A program made the position numbers and the translations under genes. The notes below the pieces were generated by a model. The model saw nothing but the letters and a program-made list of their open reading frames with translations, was not told the DNA's origin and ran no database searches. DNA of 64,000 nt from Locusta migratoria (Eukaryota; Arthropoda; Insecta; Orthoptera; Acrididae): positions 544,084,758-544,148,757 of the forward strand of contig CM048745.1 in the NCBI GenBank assembly GCA_026315105.1, given 5' to 3'. Shown piece after piece: positions 44,156-56,130 of this stretch; position 1 is the stretch's first letter, and each line of letters opens with the position of its first letter.

Positions 44156-47100
44156 GGTGGCCGCTACCGCAGGAAACAGCAACTATTTTGTCTTACCTGG
44201 TCGATGGAGAGAAAGAGAAGATCCTGATGCATGGCCTGATCGTTGACGGGATCTCAAATTCCTGCAATTTCTGATTATGAGCCCATCTCAGAAGTTACCA
44301 GATCTAGTGACACTGGAGCAACGTATTCGTTTAGCGTTATCACCACTGCGATTTTAGCGCTCGTGTGTCCAAGCAGTATCAATTTGCATGCGTTGAGGCA
44401 CATTTTCAGCGCTTTCTGTAGATGTAGCTGCATGGTGCAGTGCCTATTACACCGCAGTCTCTATGATAAAATATGATTGAAAAAATGGTCTCTAGTATGG
44501 ATAACGTACCATTCATTTGCGGACATAATTTCAATAGACCTTTTGGTCCATTTTAGGTTAGTTAGACTAAACGTTATTCGTTCATCATGGTCTTTTGAAA
44601 GCTCGAAAATTTATTGCAGATAACTTCTTAACCGTTCATATGAGACGAAAACCGATAAACGGATTTTTAAAGGAGAACATTCTTTACAAATTTGCTCTTT
44701 TAAGATTTTTCTATATCTCGCAATGTTCCAGAGTCGTTTGAAAAAATAACGGCGATTTGACAATCGGCCCCAAATCGCCAGCGGTATCCCTGCTACTGCC
44801 TTACATCAGCTCAGTTTTGAAGGTAAAATGATGATTATTTAAGTTGTTAATCATTCTGATCTTAAAAAAATTATATTATGATTCTTAAAAGAAATATTTG
44901 TTGTTTCTTATGTTTCATGTGTAGTGACAACGGAGCAACATACGAGAACAGCATCTTCTCTGATGAGGCCAAAGATAATATAGTTGGCCCCAAATCGTAG
45001 CAAGTCGACAGCCACATGGCCAGAGAAGATCCGTTGCCAAATCCTACAACAAAATAAATAAGAAAAAAAGGAGAATTACATTGTAATGAATTCTGATAAG
45101 AACTCTGTTACAAATAGATTCAGTCTTTATGTTGAGTCCTTTCGAGAAAGATCTGACTTTGTGTTATGTATAATATGAATTTATGACTTGCTAATAAAAT
45201 GTCGATGTGTGGAAACCAGTAGTTTCACCTATTAAGAAGAACGAATATTTTTATATTGTGCTGAAACTGTATTTTGGAAATTTTTACAGAATTTCTGCGA
45301 TTTTATGTTTTATGGACTCAGCAGCAATTTTAAAATTGGAAGACAGTGCCCTGAAGTGTTTTTTTTAATGAATCGATATATTTTACAGCTGATTCGATGA
45401 GCAATATCCGTGGTTTACAAAACATTTGACTGAATTTGGACAAGGTTTTTATTATTTTATTTTTATATTTTTTTATTTAATTCTACGCAAGAATGTACCA
45501 AACTTCGAACTTTACACTTTTTTGAACCGTTTTGTTTTCTCTTATCTTGCACAAGAACTTAGCTAGCAAAATTTAAAGATTTTTTTCTGTAATTGAAAAC
45601 TGAAACTTCAATTATAATTCGAGTTTATTGGAATGACTAGGGTCGAAGTCCAACATGATCAAGCTGAAGAACTTTACTTTTGAATAAAATCAGCTGTTCC
45701 AATAAAGCGACTAGAAGCTCTCTGTGGCGCTATAACCGGACGGCACCAGAGGTCGGTATTAGGCCCTACATCGGCTGTTGAGGTATGAATTAAAATAAAA
45801 TAAAATGAAAATAAAACCTGGTGAATGTATTATATCGAGTAACTTTTGCTTGAAAGTTTGTTCGATATCTTGGCTCGGAAAATTGGTACACACGTATAAA
45901 GATATAATTTTTCATATGGATCTACCGTCATATTGTTTTGCTGTAAGGCATTGGGTAGACTGAAGAATGGTTTGAGGTTGTTGTTTCATCTAGGGATGAA
46001 TAATCTCAGGAAAAATAGCTTTTTGTGAAGGAATAAAACATATTGAAAATGAATCGTAACCAACAATCATTACTCATGATGACTGCGATTGGTTTCGTTA
46101 CATCCCGACGTGCTCCTCATATGTATGAATTTTTGCCGTAATTGAATTTCTTTGAAAAGGTCTTCCTAAAAGGTCAAAAAGAATAGGAAATTATAAAAAT
46201 AAAAATCACACTGTCCTGTTTTTCAGCCCACTTTTGTAAATATGTCGGACATAAAGTAATAAGAATGGCAATAATATAAAATTAAATACATAAGAATATA
46301 TATTGTCTCTTTATTTTTTATTTTCGATTATTTTATTAAGCGGTATAGATTATTATTTTTATATATTTCATGTGATATTGTTATAATTTCTCTGCCGGAT
46401 TCATTGTAAAAAATCATGTATGTTGAGCAAAACCTAAAGTGTACCTTAAAACACACCATTGCAAAATTTTGTTGTTCCGTATCTGCTACTCGATCAGTTC
46501 CTAGAGTTTCTAAACGGCATAAAAATCACCGTTTATACGACTGCAAAGTCTTCCACTACATGGGAAGAGTCCTGTTCTCTAAGGGGCCTTGCTGCGTAGT
46601 GCAGATATGCCAAGTTTCCATAGAATGTAATCGTAATGGGGATAAGAGAACTGAGTAGAAGGAGAGCATAGCAGGACGGTATCGGACTTTTTTTATTGTC
46701 AATGAAATGTCCGTTTGAGGCTTAGCTGTGACTCTTGAAGAAAAAAAAGCTGTGAATACACGAGAAATACAACGAATAATAATAATAATAATATAAAAAA
46801 CGCTGGTAGAGTATTCGTGACAAACAATTTCATCGAACTTTACATTCGTATGGCCTTTCCGAGAAAGTAAAACCAAGTGCGATAGTTAATCGAATGGTGT
46901 TCAATTATTCATTTACATTTGACAGTTACTTAACAAGATGAGCATCAGTATGTCAAATTGTAGCGTAACTATAAGTGTACCCCCAGGGTGAAATTAGCGA
47001 AGCACCACAGTAGTAGACAACTTCAGGGTATATTATAGTCTGTGCTAGGCAGATGACAACAATATATTGAGATATGTATGAAATAATACTGGTGCAGAAA

Positions 47101-47234
47101 CTATTGCAACGATAAATAGTATGCGGCCAAACTACTAAAAATAAATGAAATGCGGAATCTGTATTTTCAGCTAGGGCTTCCGCAAGACCGTAATTTTTGT
47201 CTAGAAATCGTGATAATTACGGAAAAATCGTAAT
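44156..47234. other. 3 kb with no recognised gene
   Basis: AT-rich. CTGTTACAAAT at about 45113 resembles the LTR boundary at 49504 and may be its partner, too diverged to call. 46780-46797 is a short (ATA)n run. Confidence 0.35.
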
Positions 47235-47405
47235 ACTTGGCCTGGCTGCGTAGTGAGCGGCTGCCCCCGTCGGAGGTTCGAGTCCTCCCTCATGCATGGG
47301 TGTCTGTGTAGCCATTAGCAGAAGTTAGTTTAAGTAGCTTGTAAGGCCAGGAAATGATGACCACAGCAGTTCGGTCCGGTAGATTTACAAAGATGTAAAC
47401 ATTTG
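47235..47405 (+). mobile_element. SINE family A, head damaged
   Basis: B box GGTTCGAGTCC, CATGCATGGGTG, GTTTAAGTAGCTTGTAAG and ACATTTGAAA at the end. Part of the A-box arm is deleted. Confidence 0.85.
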
Positions 47406-47649
47406 AAAATAGTCTTATAAAAAAGGACACTAAGCGAGATTTGCGCAGCCCGGCTGTCAAGTGCTCTGTTCATACCGCTCACAGAGCTTCGATTGAGCTT
47501 AGCAAAGAGTGGGATCACGCTGCTCCTCAGAGCGGTACCTTGAACGGCTCTGCTGTAAACACTGGTGATGATTTCGCGTGGCAATTTTGGTGTAAACACT
47601 CAAGCCTGACGCCACACAGCAATGCACGCTGCAACGTTAGCCGCCGCAT

Positions 47650-47862
47650 CTACATCTACATCTGCATGGGATACTCTGAAAATCACATTTAAGTGCCTGG
47701 CAGAGGGCTCATCGAAACGCGGTTAAACAATTTATCTCCCATTCCAATCTCGAATCTCTCCGTTCGAGATCTGATTTCTCGTATTTTATTCCGATGATCA
47801 TTTCTACCTATGTAAGTGGCAATCAACAATATATTTTCGCATTCGGAGGAGAATGTTAACTA
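47650..47862 (-). mobile_element. CR1-like LINE 3' end fragment
   Basis: Matches 12055-12300 closely: CATCTACATCTACATCTGCA, then GGGATACTCTG, TGCCTGGCAGA, AATATATTTTCGCATTCGGA. Only the 3' UTR survives. Confidence 0.85.
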
Positions 47863-47879
47863 GCAAGGAAATACTTTCG

Positions 47880-47943
47880 GGCCGGCCGCGGTTCCCGAGG
47901 GGACTGAGGCGCTCCAGTCACGGTCTGCACGGCCACTACGTGG
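47880..47943 (+). mobile_element. SINE family A, tRNA head only
   Basis: GGCCGGCCGCGG through CTGCACGGCCACTACG; it breaks off before the B box. Confidence 0.75.
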
Positions 47944-48583
47944 TTTGTAATTTTGTCGCGACGGGTGTCCCGTTCTTCTGCTTCGTATTTGATAGTTGCA
48001 TTGTGGGATCAAGTTCTTGTTTTGTTGGTGTTGTTCTATCTAACCTTCCAAGATTTTATTTAAAATTTCACTTTACAGCTTTCGTGTTCGATTCTCTTGA
48101 TATATTAGTCCTCACATTTGAATTATTCATCTAATCGTTTTAGTTGTTTATCATGTTTGGCGTATTCGTCTAATTTTTTAGTTTTTTCTTACTTTCTTTT
48201 GATGTGTTTGCTCACTTTTTATTGAGAAATACATGTCTTTGTTTGTTCTGTTCATCCAATTTATTAGTTAGGAATTCGTGTACTTGTTCGATCTGTTCAT
48301 GCAATTTATTAGTTAAGAATTCGTGGGCTTTTTTGTTTTGTTTAGCTTGTTCTTCCAGTTTCTGTAATAATATTGCATACGGATCGCACATTGCCGATGT
48401 GTTTATTTTCATATTTGGATTTAAAACTTGCACATGCGATGGTTCCGTTGTTAATTCACGAAACTGCAATGTGTTCGGTCCTACGTTAACATTATTCATT
48501 GTCTGTGATTGAAAACTCTGGTCCATGTCGATATTAATTTCTGATTCACAAAAAACATCCCCCATCGGTACCATATAATACAT
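47944..48583 (-). CDS. Gag-like N-terminus with repeated coiled coil (LTR element)
   Basis: Minus-strand frame of 123 codons from ATG at 48581-48583 (MYYMVPMGDVFCESEINIDM) to a stop at 48212. Residues about 70-123 hold a Lys/Glu/Gln-rich coiled coil with a repeated unit HEFLTNKL-EQ (about 13-14 residues, two clear copies and one partial). About 730 bp upstream lie a primer-binding site and an LTR-like segment, so this is probably a Gag. The sequence down to 47944 continues in shifted frames, then a SINE head cuts it off. No capsid or knuckle seen. Confidence 0.5.
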
Positions 48584-49314
48584 TTAAATTGTCTTGTGAA
48601 CATGTCATCTCCCTGTCTGCAGATTCCATCTCGACTTTACGTGTATACATAACCTTGTTATCGTGGGCTAAAATTTAATAGTGGCGTCCACGCAACAATT
48701 AAACAGATATAATATCAGTAGCCTTCACACATATGGATGGATTCTTAATAAAAAAAATTATTTCCCCATCACTCCCTATCTTTAAAATTCAATAAACAAA
48801 TACAGATGTTAGAAGTAAATAATACCGCAAGGCAAAAAATGCAATAAAAATTATGTCCTTACCAAGGACACACAAATTGGCGTTATCAGTATCTGAATTT
48901 CTACCTCACAATACTTAAATTCATAAATATTATTTTGCATGCAATAGAAAAACATTTTCCAGATTGGTACATACACATGGCATAAAAATACACTGATATA
49001 TACTGAGTATTTCACAGAAAGTGAAAATTTTAGCAATGGTAATCACCTTTTTATAATACTGGAATAGGTCCACACGTCTCAACAGTCCAGATCAGTAATT
49101 ATTAGCCAATCCTGATAATATTATCCGTCTCATTCTTGATCTAGGGGCGATGTTTCCAGTCGTCCGTTTCGGATGATTTGACGTAGATCTTCCAGATATA
49201 AACTCTTGATGTTCAGTTCCTTGGTCTTCTTAATGTTACCTCTTCTTTTCTTCAGCTGCTTATAACGTTATCGCGCGTTAAATTTATAATTAAACTCTTC
49301 ATTTTTCTCGTGGG
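48584..49314. other. AT-rich leader region between gag-like frame and primer site
   Basis: No coding signal. Its position fits the 5' untranslated leader of the LTR element read on the minus strand. Confidence 0.4.
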
Positions 49315-49333
49315 GGTCCCACGTTGGGCACCA
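49315..49333 (-). other. tRNA-Lys-type primer-binding site
   Basis: Minus strand TGGTGCCCAACGTGGGACC, very close to the classic Lys-type site TGGCGCCCAACGTGGG. It begins 4 bp after the presumed LTR end. Confidence 0.7.
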
Positions 49334-49337
49334 ACTT

Positions 49338-49510
49338 TGTAACTGGTTTCTTTTGCATTTTATACTGTAATGGAATCTAAATTTCAGATGGTTTGTCTTG
49401 CCTATTGGAATGGCAGGTTGGTACTCAAGTTTCTGTTATCATAATTTTTATGTAACCAATAGATGTCATTTATTTCTAGTTAGTTCTAGTCTGATACGAA
49501 GCCTGTTACA
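49338..49510 (-). repeat. Candidate short LTR (173 bp)
   Basis: Minus strand starts TGTAACAGGC and ends CAGTTACA, giving a TGTAAC...GTTACA inverted border next to the primer site. It is short for an LTR and no second copy was confirmed. Confidence 0.45.
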
Positions 49511-50277
49511 AATGAGTCTAGTCTTTGATCACACTGTATATTAAATGTTTCCGATATTCCTTTTTAAAGTCATCCTTGATAAAATATTTCGTAAGTAAAA
49601 GTGCACCTACTTCACAGGTAACACTTCCTAATATTTTCGAAAAATTCAAAGATCATTTTTACAGGTTCTATCTATTAAGTGATGTTTTAACACCTTTTAC
49701 ATTGGGAAAGGTTTCTGTGTTTTCAAAGTTATTCAGCTGACAGAAAGAACACTATATTTAGTAAGCTTGACATAAATTTTCACATTTATTCACTTTTATC
49801 ACAAAAATGGAATATAATTCACAGATCGTAATATTCACAATGAATTTCTGTACTGATGTTACACATTGATTAAATAATCTCTTCGTATGAAAATGTTTTA
49901 TTAAAATATCCTAACAACGAAAACTGACTCCAACTGAAAGGAGCTACGAAATGAAGAGGGCCATTAACAAAACAGAGCCATGAACAGAACATATCCATGA
50001 ACGAAACAGAGCCATGGACAAAACAGAGGCGGAGAACTATCTGCTCTTGGTATTTATAATAAACTTTAGTCAAAACAATTTTATTATACGAGGTGCTTTA
50101 ATCATTTCACCCTTTGACTCACTTATACTTTGGAAGTAATTTTGTATTTTATTTTGCATTAAAATTTAAAAAAAATTAACTCTGCCTCACCAAAAAAGTT
50201 TTATAATGGCTAAAATATGGTAAAACTACTGCCACGAATGCGGTGTAGTGTTATTCTGGAACAATAGTAGGAGTAAG
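49511..50277. other. No gene; short imperfect tandem repeat at 49960-50035
   Basis: CATGAACAGAAC/CATGAACGAAAC/CATGGACAAAAC-type units repeat about four times. The rest is AT-rich and unassigned. Confidence 0.4.
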
Positions 50278-50335
50278 TGGTACGGCAACTCAAAGTACCC
50301 TCGACCACACATCAGGAAATGGCTTGCGGAGAATA
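50278..50335 (+). mobile_element. CR1-like LINE 3' UTR fragment
   Basis: CAACTCAAAGTACCCTC, then CCACACATC and GGCTTGCGGAG, match the 3' UTR of the LINE at 30650-30690 in reverse complement. Confidence 0.6.
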
Positions 50336-51439
50336 AGTGTGCGAGGTAAATAGAAAACGTTTTTGACCTGACGCTGAATAGGTGCGCGAAGGTGTTTTTT
50401 AAGGCCTTATTCGATGTAATGTCAAACTGGTTATAACCGCGTTTCTGTGAGCTAAGCTCAAAGCGCCGACCAACTCGTATCCGCAGAGAAGACTAACAAG
50501 CACGCAACACTGACATATTCAATGCACTACATGTACACAGAGAGACCGGTCGTACAAAAAGCGACAACTAAATCATCAGTCCTGGTTGTGGCAGGTACGA
50601 AGCCGCTGATGGTGGCCTAGGAGAACTCATTGGAGCCGACTGCAGTAGGGCGACCGTCAAGCCGGATATAAAAACTTATGACATCATGCAGTGGAGCCTT
50701 GCACGTTTTCTTTGCAACTAGCTAAACGCTACTCTTACGCGATATGTCGCAGATGGTACGAAACCCGCTAATGCTCTTGCTACCCGCTCCCGACTGTCGC
50801 AGAATTCCTTTTACCTTGGCACTTTTTTCTGCTGTGCCCTTAAAATTATTGTCATTTCAAAAACTTTGTATATATTCCATCACTTAATGGACATTATAAT
50901 GGGTAATCTCACCGACACGTACGGAATACTTCACTGTATTCGGTACTAAGAATTATCTTAGTATCACATGCATAGGAGGGAGTATATCTAGTAAATTGGC
51001 CAGCGTACTAGATTGAAATTGGAGGATCTTCACTCTGAATATAAGAGAATAATGATTTAGATGACAATGGGTAGTTTATTATTGCCGATCTTGTACAGTT
51101 TGCATTATTGCAGCATAGCATGAGTAAATAAAGTTATATGAAATACTACCTATTATATATTTTTCAGTTCTAAATCAATGAATAGAGTATATATTGGCCA
51201 AGGGTGAATATTTTCATGATATCAATCTGTAATTACATAAATAGTAATTTAGCTTCATGATCCTTATATACATATAAATATATGTTCTTAATACTAAAGG
51301 ACCAAACAGCAAAGGTTGTCGGTGACTGTACTTAAAAAGTATATCAGTAATTAAATAATAAATTGCTCTCTCGAAAATTGCGAATTATGCCGAATTCATC
51401 TGCATTTTTAAGGTAGTATATTACTTGATAACAAACAAG
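50336..51439. other. No recognised feature
   Basis: Moderately GC-balanced to about 50830, then AT-rich. No gene or repeat identified. Confidence 0.35.
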
Positions 51440-51545
51440 AATTTGTCCGCACCAGGGTTCGTATCCGGGACTCTCGCTCTTGGAGCGCGATCGCCTTAAT
51501 CACTTGGCCACACGAACACGTTCCCCGGCCAGATCCAACCTTCCA
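51440..51545 (-). mobile_element. tRNA-Ser-like SINE head (family D), minus strand
   Basis: Minus strand GTGGCCAAGTGATTAAGGCG (A box) and GTCCCGGATACGAACCC (B box, one change). Related to the copy at 52264 and opposite to it. A real tRNA gene is unlikely: the acceptor arms do not pair. Confidence 0.7.
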
Positions 51546-51659
51546 TTTGTCACACTTGTCTACATACCCACTGCTAGCACAAATTATTGTTATTACCACG
51601 ACGAGGAGAATCTCTTTTCCAAAGGAACAGAGAATGTGTATGATCGGCAACTACATATA

Positions 51660-51930
51660 TATATATAATGAAATACTCAATTATTCATTCACAATTTCCG
51701 AATTCTGTGGACTTCATGTTTAGTTTTGAAGGTGCTCTTTTACTTGTCACCAAGTAATAGACCACCTTAAAATGCAGCTTAAGTCTCGTCACCAAGTAGT
51801 AGACAATCTTCAAAAGTGCAGCTAAAGTCGGCAGAATTCGCAAATTCGAAGGAATAATTGAGTACATAAATACATATATATGTAGCTGCGGAGCATGCAC
51901 AATGTCTGTTCCTTTCGAAGAGGCGTATCT
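51660..51930 (+). repeat. SINE D tail region with an inverted and a direct repeat
   Basis: TACTCAATTATTC at about 51673 pairs with GAATAATTGAGTA at about 51852. Two direct units beginning GTCACCAAGTA-TAGAC lie at about 51747 and 51789. TAGCTGCGGAGCATG and ATGTCTGTTCCTT near 51882-51915 match the tail of the SINE at 52264. Confidence 0.65.
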
Positions 51931-52263
51931 TAGTGTTTAAAGTACTTTAAACAAACTTATGCGAAGGACGACATACATACATGCTTGAAGGACGACTCGA
52001 AATTCCGGTGGGAGTAGCCGCACTATTCGCGACGTTAGGCCCAGACCTCGCGACTATTCAGGCACGACTGTGCGACTTTTGTGAATTTTTGTATAAATGT
52101 AGGACTGTCCTCTTTTTTAAAGACTCTCATCTGCTAACCCCAAAAAAGAATATTGTGGCAACAATCCTTTGTGATTTCCGTCGCGGGAATCACGCTAAAA
52201 GCGTGCGAGCACTAAGGAAGTAGACAACTGTAATATAAGGAAGTTTGGGTCTGACCAGGGAGC

Positions 52264-52480
52264 ATGTACGGATGGCCGAGTGGTTAAGGCGACCGCTCAC
52301 GAAAAGCGGGAGACCCGGGTTCGAGTCCCGAACTGGCACAAAATTTCATATGTTACAAAATGATAGACTAACTGAAGTCGGAAATTCTTGCAAATTGCGA
52401 ATTAATATATGTATATTTAACATTTATAGCTGCGGATCATCAGCAACGTCTGTTCCTTCAGAATATATGTATCATGGTAG
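52264..52480 (+). mobile_element. tRNA-Ser-like SINE (family D)
   Basis: Head GATGGCCGAGTGGTTAAGGC (A box), an anticodon-like stem CCGCT/AGCGG, B box GGTTCGAGTCC, then TGGCACAAAATTTCATATG and a tail TAGCTGCGGATCATCAGCAA. It lacks pairing acceptor arms and a normal U33, so it is not a tRNA gene. Confidence 0.8.
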
Positions 52481-52555
52481 ATTCCAGAGGAGTTCTCCCA
52501 GTTGAATCCAAATAAATGAATACCCCTGTGACCGCAGAATACTAAGGTTTACTTC

Positions 52556-52870
52556 TGCAGCAAAAAGCCGAGGAGGGCTGTCACGCCGTTTTCATCTTCT
52601 CCATGAGAACGCGGCAGTGTACAAGGTGCCATCTCCGAAGGCTGCAGTAAAGGAATGTGGCTTCCAGGAGACTGACCACTCAGCTTATAGACCAGATTAG
52701 CACCAAGAGACGACTGTCTCTTCTCCCAGTCAAGAACGTTTTTCGAGGGAGGAAATTTGATGTTGAGGATGAAGTGAAAGCTACCGTATAGGGATATTAT
52801 GGCAATAAAGATGCATATACTGGTAAAACCAATTAGAGAATCAGTTGAGATATCTAGAATCTGAATATTG
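52556..52870 (+). pseudogene. Mariner (SETMAR-like) transposase C-terminal fragment
   Basis: Over several frames: LLHENAAVYKV (family HHDNAPxHK), then KAAVKECGFQETDHSAYRPD (family KECGFEELDHPAYSPD), then RGRKFDVEDEVKATV followed by a stop where the family continues EGYF. The second catalytic Asp is Glu (HEN for HDN). It carries the last third of a mariner transposase, of a different subfamily from the copy at 41195. Inactive. Confidence 0.75.
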
Positions 52871-53066
52871 TCATCGGCATAATGAATTTAAATGGTTGAA
52901 CGTCTTTCAGGCGGTTCTACTGAGTGGAGACAATGATATTACTGCAACCAAGAAAGTGGTAGTAAGACAAAGTTGCTGCAGAGGGTTCTGGTGTTCGCAT
53001 GTGTTTACTCTACCAAACGAATCACACCAGCAGTTGGGCTCAAATAGTCTAGTGGGCATGTAAACA

Positions 53067-54040
53067 ATGCAACAACAACGTGATTTACCCGAAGCTATGA
53101 CATGGAGAGCCATAGGAAGGTTTAAAGCGGGATAGACTCAGAGAGAGGTGGCTGCAGCTATTGGAGTGTCGGAAAATGTGATTTCCAGGAACCTGAAGCA
53201 ATTTTGGACAACAAGAACCATTAAAAGAAAGCAAGAACAAGTTCGTCTATGGGTAACATAAGCTAGAGACGATCGTTACCTCCGGTTAACAGCTCGTCGA
53301 GACAGGACTCTGAATGCATCTTAGCTGCAACGTACCCTCCGGCAGAAACACGACGCAAAATATCAACACAAACAGTCCGAAATCGCCTTTGTGAATGTGG
53401 TCTCTAAGCACGAAGGCGTATGGTATGTTTCCCATTAAAATCAAGGCGTCGTTTATCCCGCAGAAATTGGTCGGTGGAACATCAGGATTGGAGTCTATTT
53501 GTAGATGAGTCAATATTTTGTGTTCAGTCGGAAAATCGTCGTTCCCTCATCTGGAACGTGGAACTCTGAACAGTCCTGCTTACGTGCAGCAAACACCAGC
53601 AAAGCATGGTGGTGAACGAATAATGAGGGCACGACGTCTATAGCATACACAATGGCGATTTGATTGCTCAGAAGTGTAGAGATGAAACCCTTAGATCTTT
53701 TATTGTGCCCTACGCTTGTGTCATACGAGGTGGGTTCCTTCTGGTCGACGATAACGCTGCTCCCCATAGAGATCCACAGGTAGACAACATGCTTGAAGCT
53801 GTGGGAACTGAACGAATGGAGTGGCCAGCTAGTTCACCGCACTTAACCCAATTGAACGACTCTGGGATGCACTTGGCAAACGCATTGTAGCTAGACCAAC
53901 ACTTCCAACAACGGTTGCAGAGCTGGATAATGCACTCATGGAAGAATGGCCAAACATCCTTATAACCCAATATTGGCCATGTCACGAAGATATGCAACCG
54001 TACTGGCCGTCCAAGGTGATTTCACAACGTATTAAGGGGT
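53067..54040 (+). pseudogene. Tc1-like transposase, full length but dead
   Basis: From ATG at 53067: a paired-like helix-turn-helix (RAIGRFKAG, TQREVAAAIGVSENVISR), RDDRYLRLTARRDRTLNA, then in shifted frames QTVRNRL, the first catalytic block DESIFC, and in the 53660-53890 frame the second Asp block LLVDDNAAPHRDPQVDNM. The last block reads ASSPHLTQLND where the family has SPDLNPIEH, so the catalytic acidic residue is lost. The end ATVLAVQGDFTTY matches Tc1 C-termini. About 8-10 stops and frameshifts. Inverted ends not identified. Confidence 0.85.
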
Positions 54041-55444
54041 TGCGAGAATGATGTCTTCACTATTATGGTAACCCCAGGTCTGCCGCTCTAAGTAAACGCC
54101 ATATATACCTCAAGTAAAGAGTTAAGGCAGCAAAATATCTTGACAATTCATTTTGTTGTAATCACTGACTTTGGTCAGAGATGTTAGTTGATTCAGACTG
54201 TGAAACGGCAGTGGACCGCGTCTGTTGTAACAGTTAAAGTCTGTAGTGAGTAGTAGTTCAGAGTTTTTAGCCGTAAGATAGAGATTCTGGTTCTGCTTGA
54301 AGAGAATGTGGACTATATGTTGTAATCAAATGTAGATTGTGTTATTTTTGTTTTAAAATGTTTATTCTAGATAACGACTGTGAAAATGTAATCTTTAACA
54401 CGTATTTGTGAAAAGTTTCATGACGCAACTTCTTTCTTTTCTTTTTCATTGTAATAGAGATAGTCAGCAAAGTCAAATTTTCCGTTTTCGTCTTTTTCAT
54501 TTCTATCAGTCAAGATCAATTTAGACGATAGCTTCATTTCATTTTTTAGTTGGAAGTCAGTAATTTCATAACTGATGCACTCAGATAAATGACAGTAATA
54601 CGTTATGCAAGAAAAGTTCTCGTGATCATATCAGAATAAAGAGCAATTACATTGAAATTCATTCACATTATTAACAAGTGATCTCAAGGAATGACCTTTA
54701 ACAATCACAGCGGCGTACTTACATCTTTTGAATTTACTGAGCGTAAATTCATGATTACATACGATACCGAATTTGATAATGCACCACATGGAAAGTGGCT
54801 GCTGTCAACAGCAAAAGGTGAGTGAATTTAAATTTATTTGTGACTGACATTCCTAGTACGGAGGTAGATTGTTGTGTGTCTGTTAATCGTTTGGCACGTA
54901 TCTAGTATCCCTGTTTCATACGCTCTTACGTTCAGATACAAAAATTGTGAGCAACTACTTTGACAGGTAGTTACCAGTATTTCTTGTCATTTTGTGGAAA
55001 ACGCTCCAAACACAAATATAATTACACCACTTGCTGACGGAATAATAATTAGTCTGCTAATGAAACTATATGTTGTTCTCAGCACGTGTTCGCACACAAA
55101 ACAATCATTGCTAAAGTCGCAACAGAATCCATACTTAGTTTGTTTTTGCGTTTGTAATATAAACTTTACTTTAAATATACTTTATTTTCCTTTAAATAAT
55201 CTTTACTGTTAATAATTGAGGTATTTCATTGTTGTCAACTTCAGCGTTTCGACTGTGCTATACCCTTACTTGCTATTGTGCTATATCAGTCACTGTTAGA
55301 ACCTGTCATTTTACCGATGATCACATTTATATTCCGTATCACATTCATTGCGCGGCAATCTATTTAATTAATGAACTACTTGAGTGTTAAATTAACGAAT
55401 TTTATTTTGAGCTACAACTGAACTCATCATTCTGTCAGACAGTT
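54041..55444. other. 1.4 kb with no recognised feature
   Basis: AT-rich. A 72-codon frame at 54994-55212 shows no motif. Confidence 0.35.
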
Positions 55445-55455
55445 TATCTTATATC

Positions 55456-55652
55456 AATGTTCAAATGTTTGTAGAGTCTATGGGACTTAACTACGGGGTC
55501 ATCAGTCCCTAAACTTACAAACTACTTATGAACTACTTACAACTAAGGACGGCACAAATATCCATGCCCGAGGGGGGATTCGAACCCCCGACCGTAGTGG
55601 CCGTGCAGACCGTGACTGGAGCGCCTCAGTCCCCTCGGCCACCGCGGCCGGC
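55456..55652 (-). mobile_element. SINE family A, full copy, 11-bp target duplication
   Basis: From TGTTCAAATGTTTGTAG to ACCGCGGCCGGC, with B box complement GGATTCGAACCC. TATCTTATATC at 55445-55455 and 55653-55663. One of the best-preserved copies, useful as the family reference. Confidence 0.95.
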
Positions 55653-55663
55653 TATCTTATATC

Positions 55664-55862
55664 CAGAAGGAACATTCCATTCTGCAGCGAAGTGTGCGCT
55701 GATGTATAACGCCTGGCAGATTAAAAAGTGTGTCCCGGAACCTAGATTCGAACCGGGACCTTTGCCTTTAGCGGACAAGCGCTCTACAATCTGAGCTATT
55801 TTACGGACCGTCCTCACAACTCCAGTTCTGCCTGTACCTGGACACCTACTTTCCAAACTACA
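55664..55862 (-). mobile_element. tRNA-derived SINE (family E), minus strand
   Basis: Minus strand head AAAATAGCTCAGATTGTAGA (A box) and CCCGGTTCGAATC (B box), then AATCTGCCAGGCG and CAGCGCACACTTCGCTGCAG. A different tRNA origin from family A. Its 3' tail abuts the SINE at 55456. Confidence 0.8.
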
Positions 55863-56130
55863 GAGAGGCACACTCGATTTAAGTACCCTAACAAGTCGGC
55901 GGTCGCAGAGTTTGTCCGAAAATCATGAAATGGACTACCAACAAACCAAGTCTTGGCACAGACATCTAAATACTGGGGCAGCGTAGTTAGAGAGGCCACC
56001 GAAATTCGTACTAGGGACGGACTCATCAACCGGGATTGCAACTACAACCTCAGCAAGGCATGGGAACCAGCCTTGAGTATAATTAAAAAGGCGCTCAGCA
56101 AAGTTAACGAACGGGCGACCAGGGCGAACG
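55863..56130 (+). pseudogene. Penelope-like element, GIY-YIG endonuclease C-terminus
   Basis: HTRFKYPNKSAVAEFVRKS and a stop at about 55928, then in the 55953-56420 frame LAQTSKYWGSVVREATEIRT, then LINRDCNYNLSKAWEPALSI. KSAVAEH, YW-R-REA-EI and NRD-GY-LS-AW-PAL are the closing motifs of the Penelope GIY-YIG endonuclease. One frameshift separates the parts; RT and the catalytic start of the endonuclease are missing upstream, where a SINE E ends. The frame runs on through a Pro/Thr-rich stretch into the terminal repeat, so codons after about 56130 are probably non-coding. Confidence 0.85.

Noticed and set aside
45105..45120. CTGTTACAAAT as the 3' LTR start of the element at 49338
   Set aside because: Only about 20 bp match; the rest of the presumed LTR does not.
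52264..52340. Possible tRNA-Ser gene
   Set aside because: Acceptor arms do not pair, U33 is absent and a SINE tail follows.
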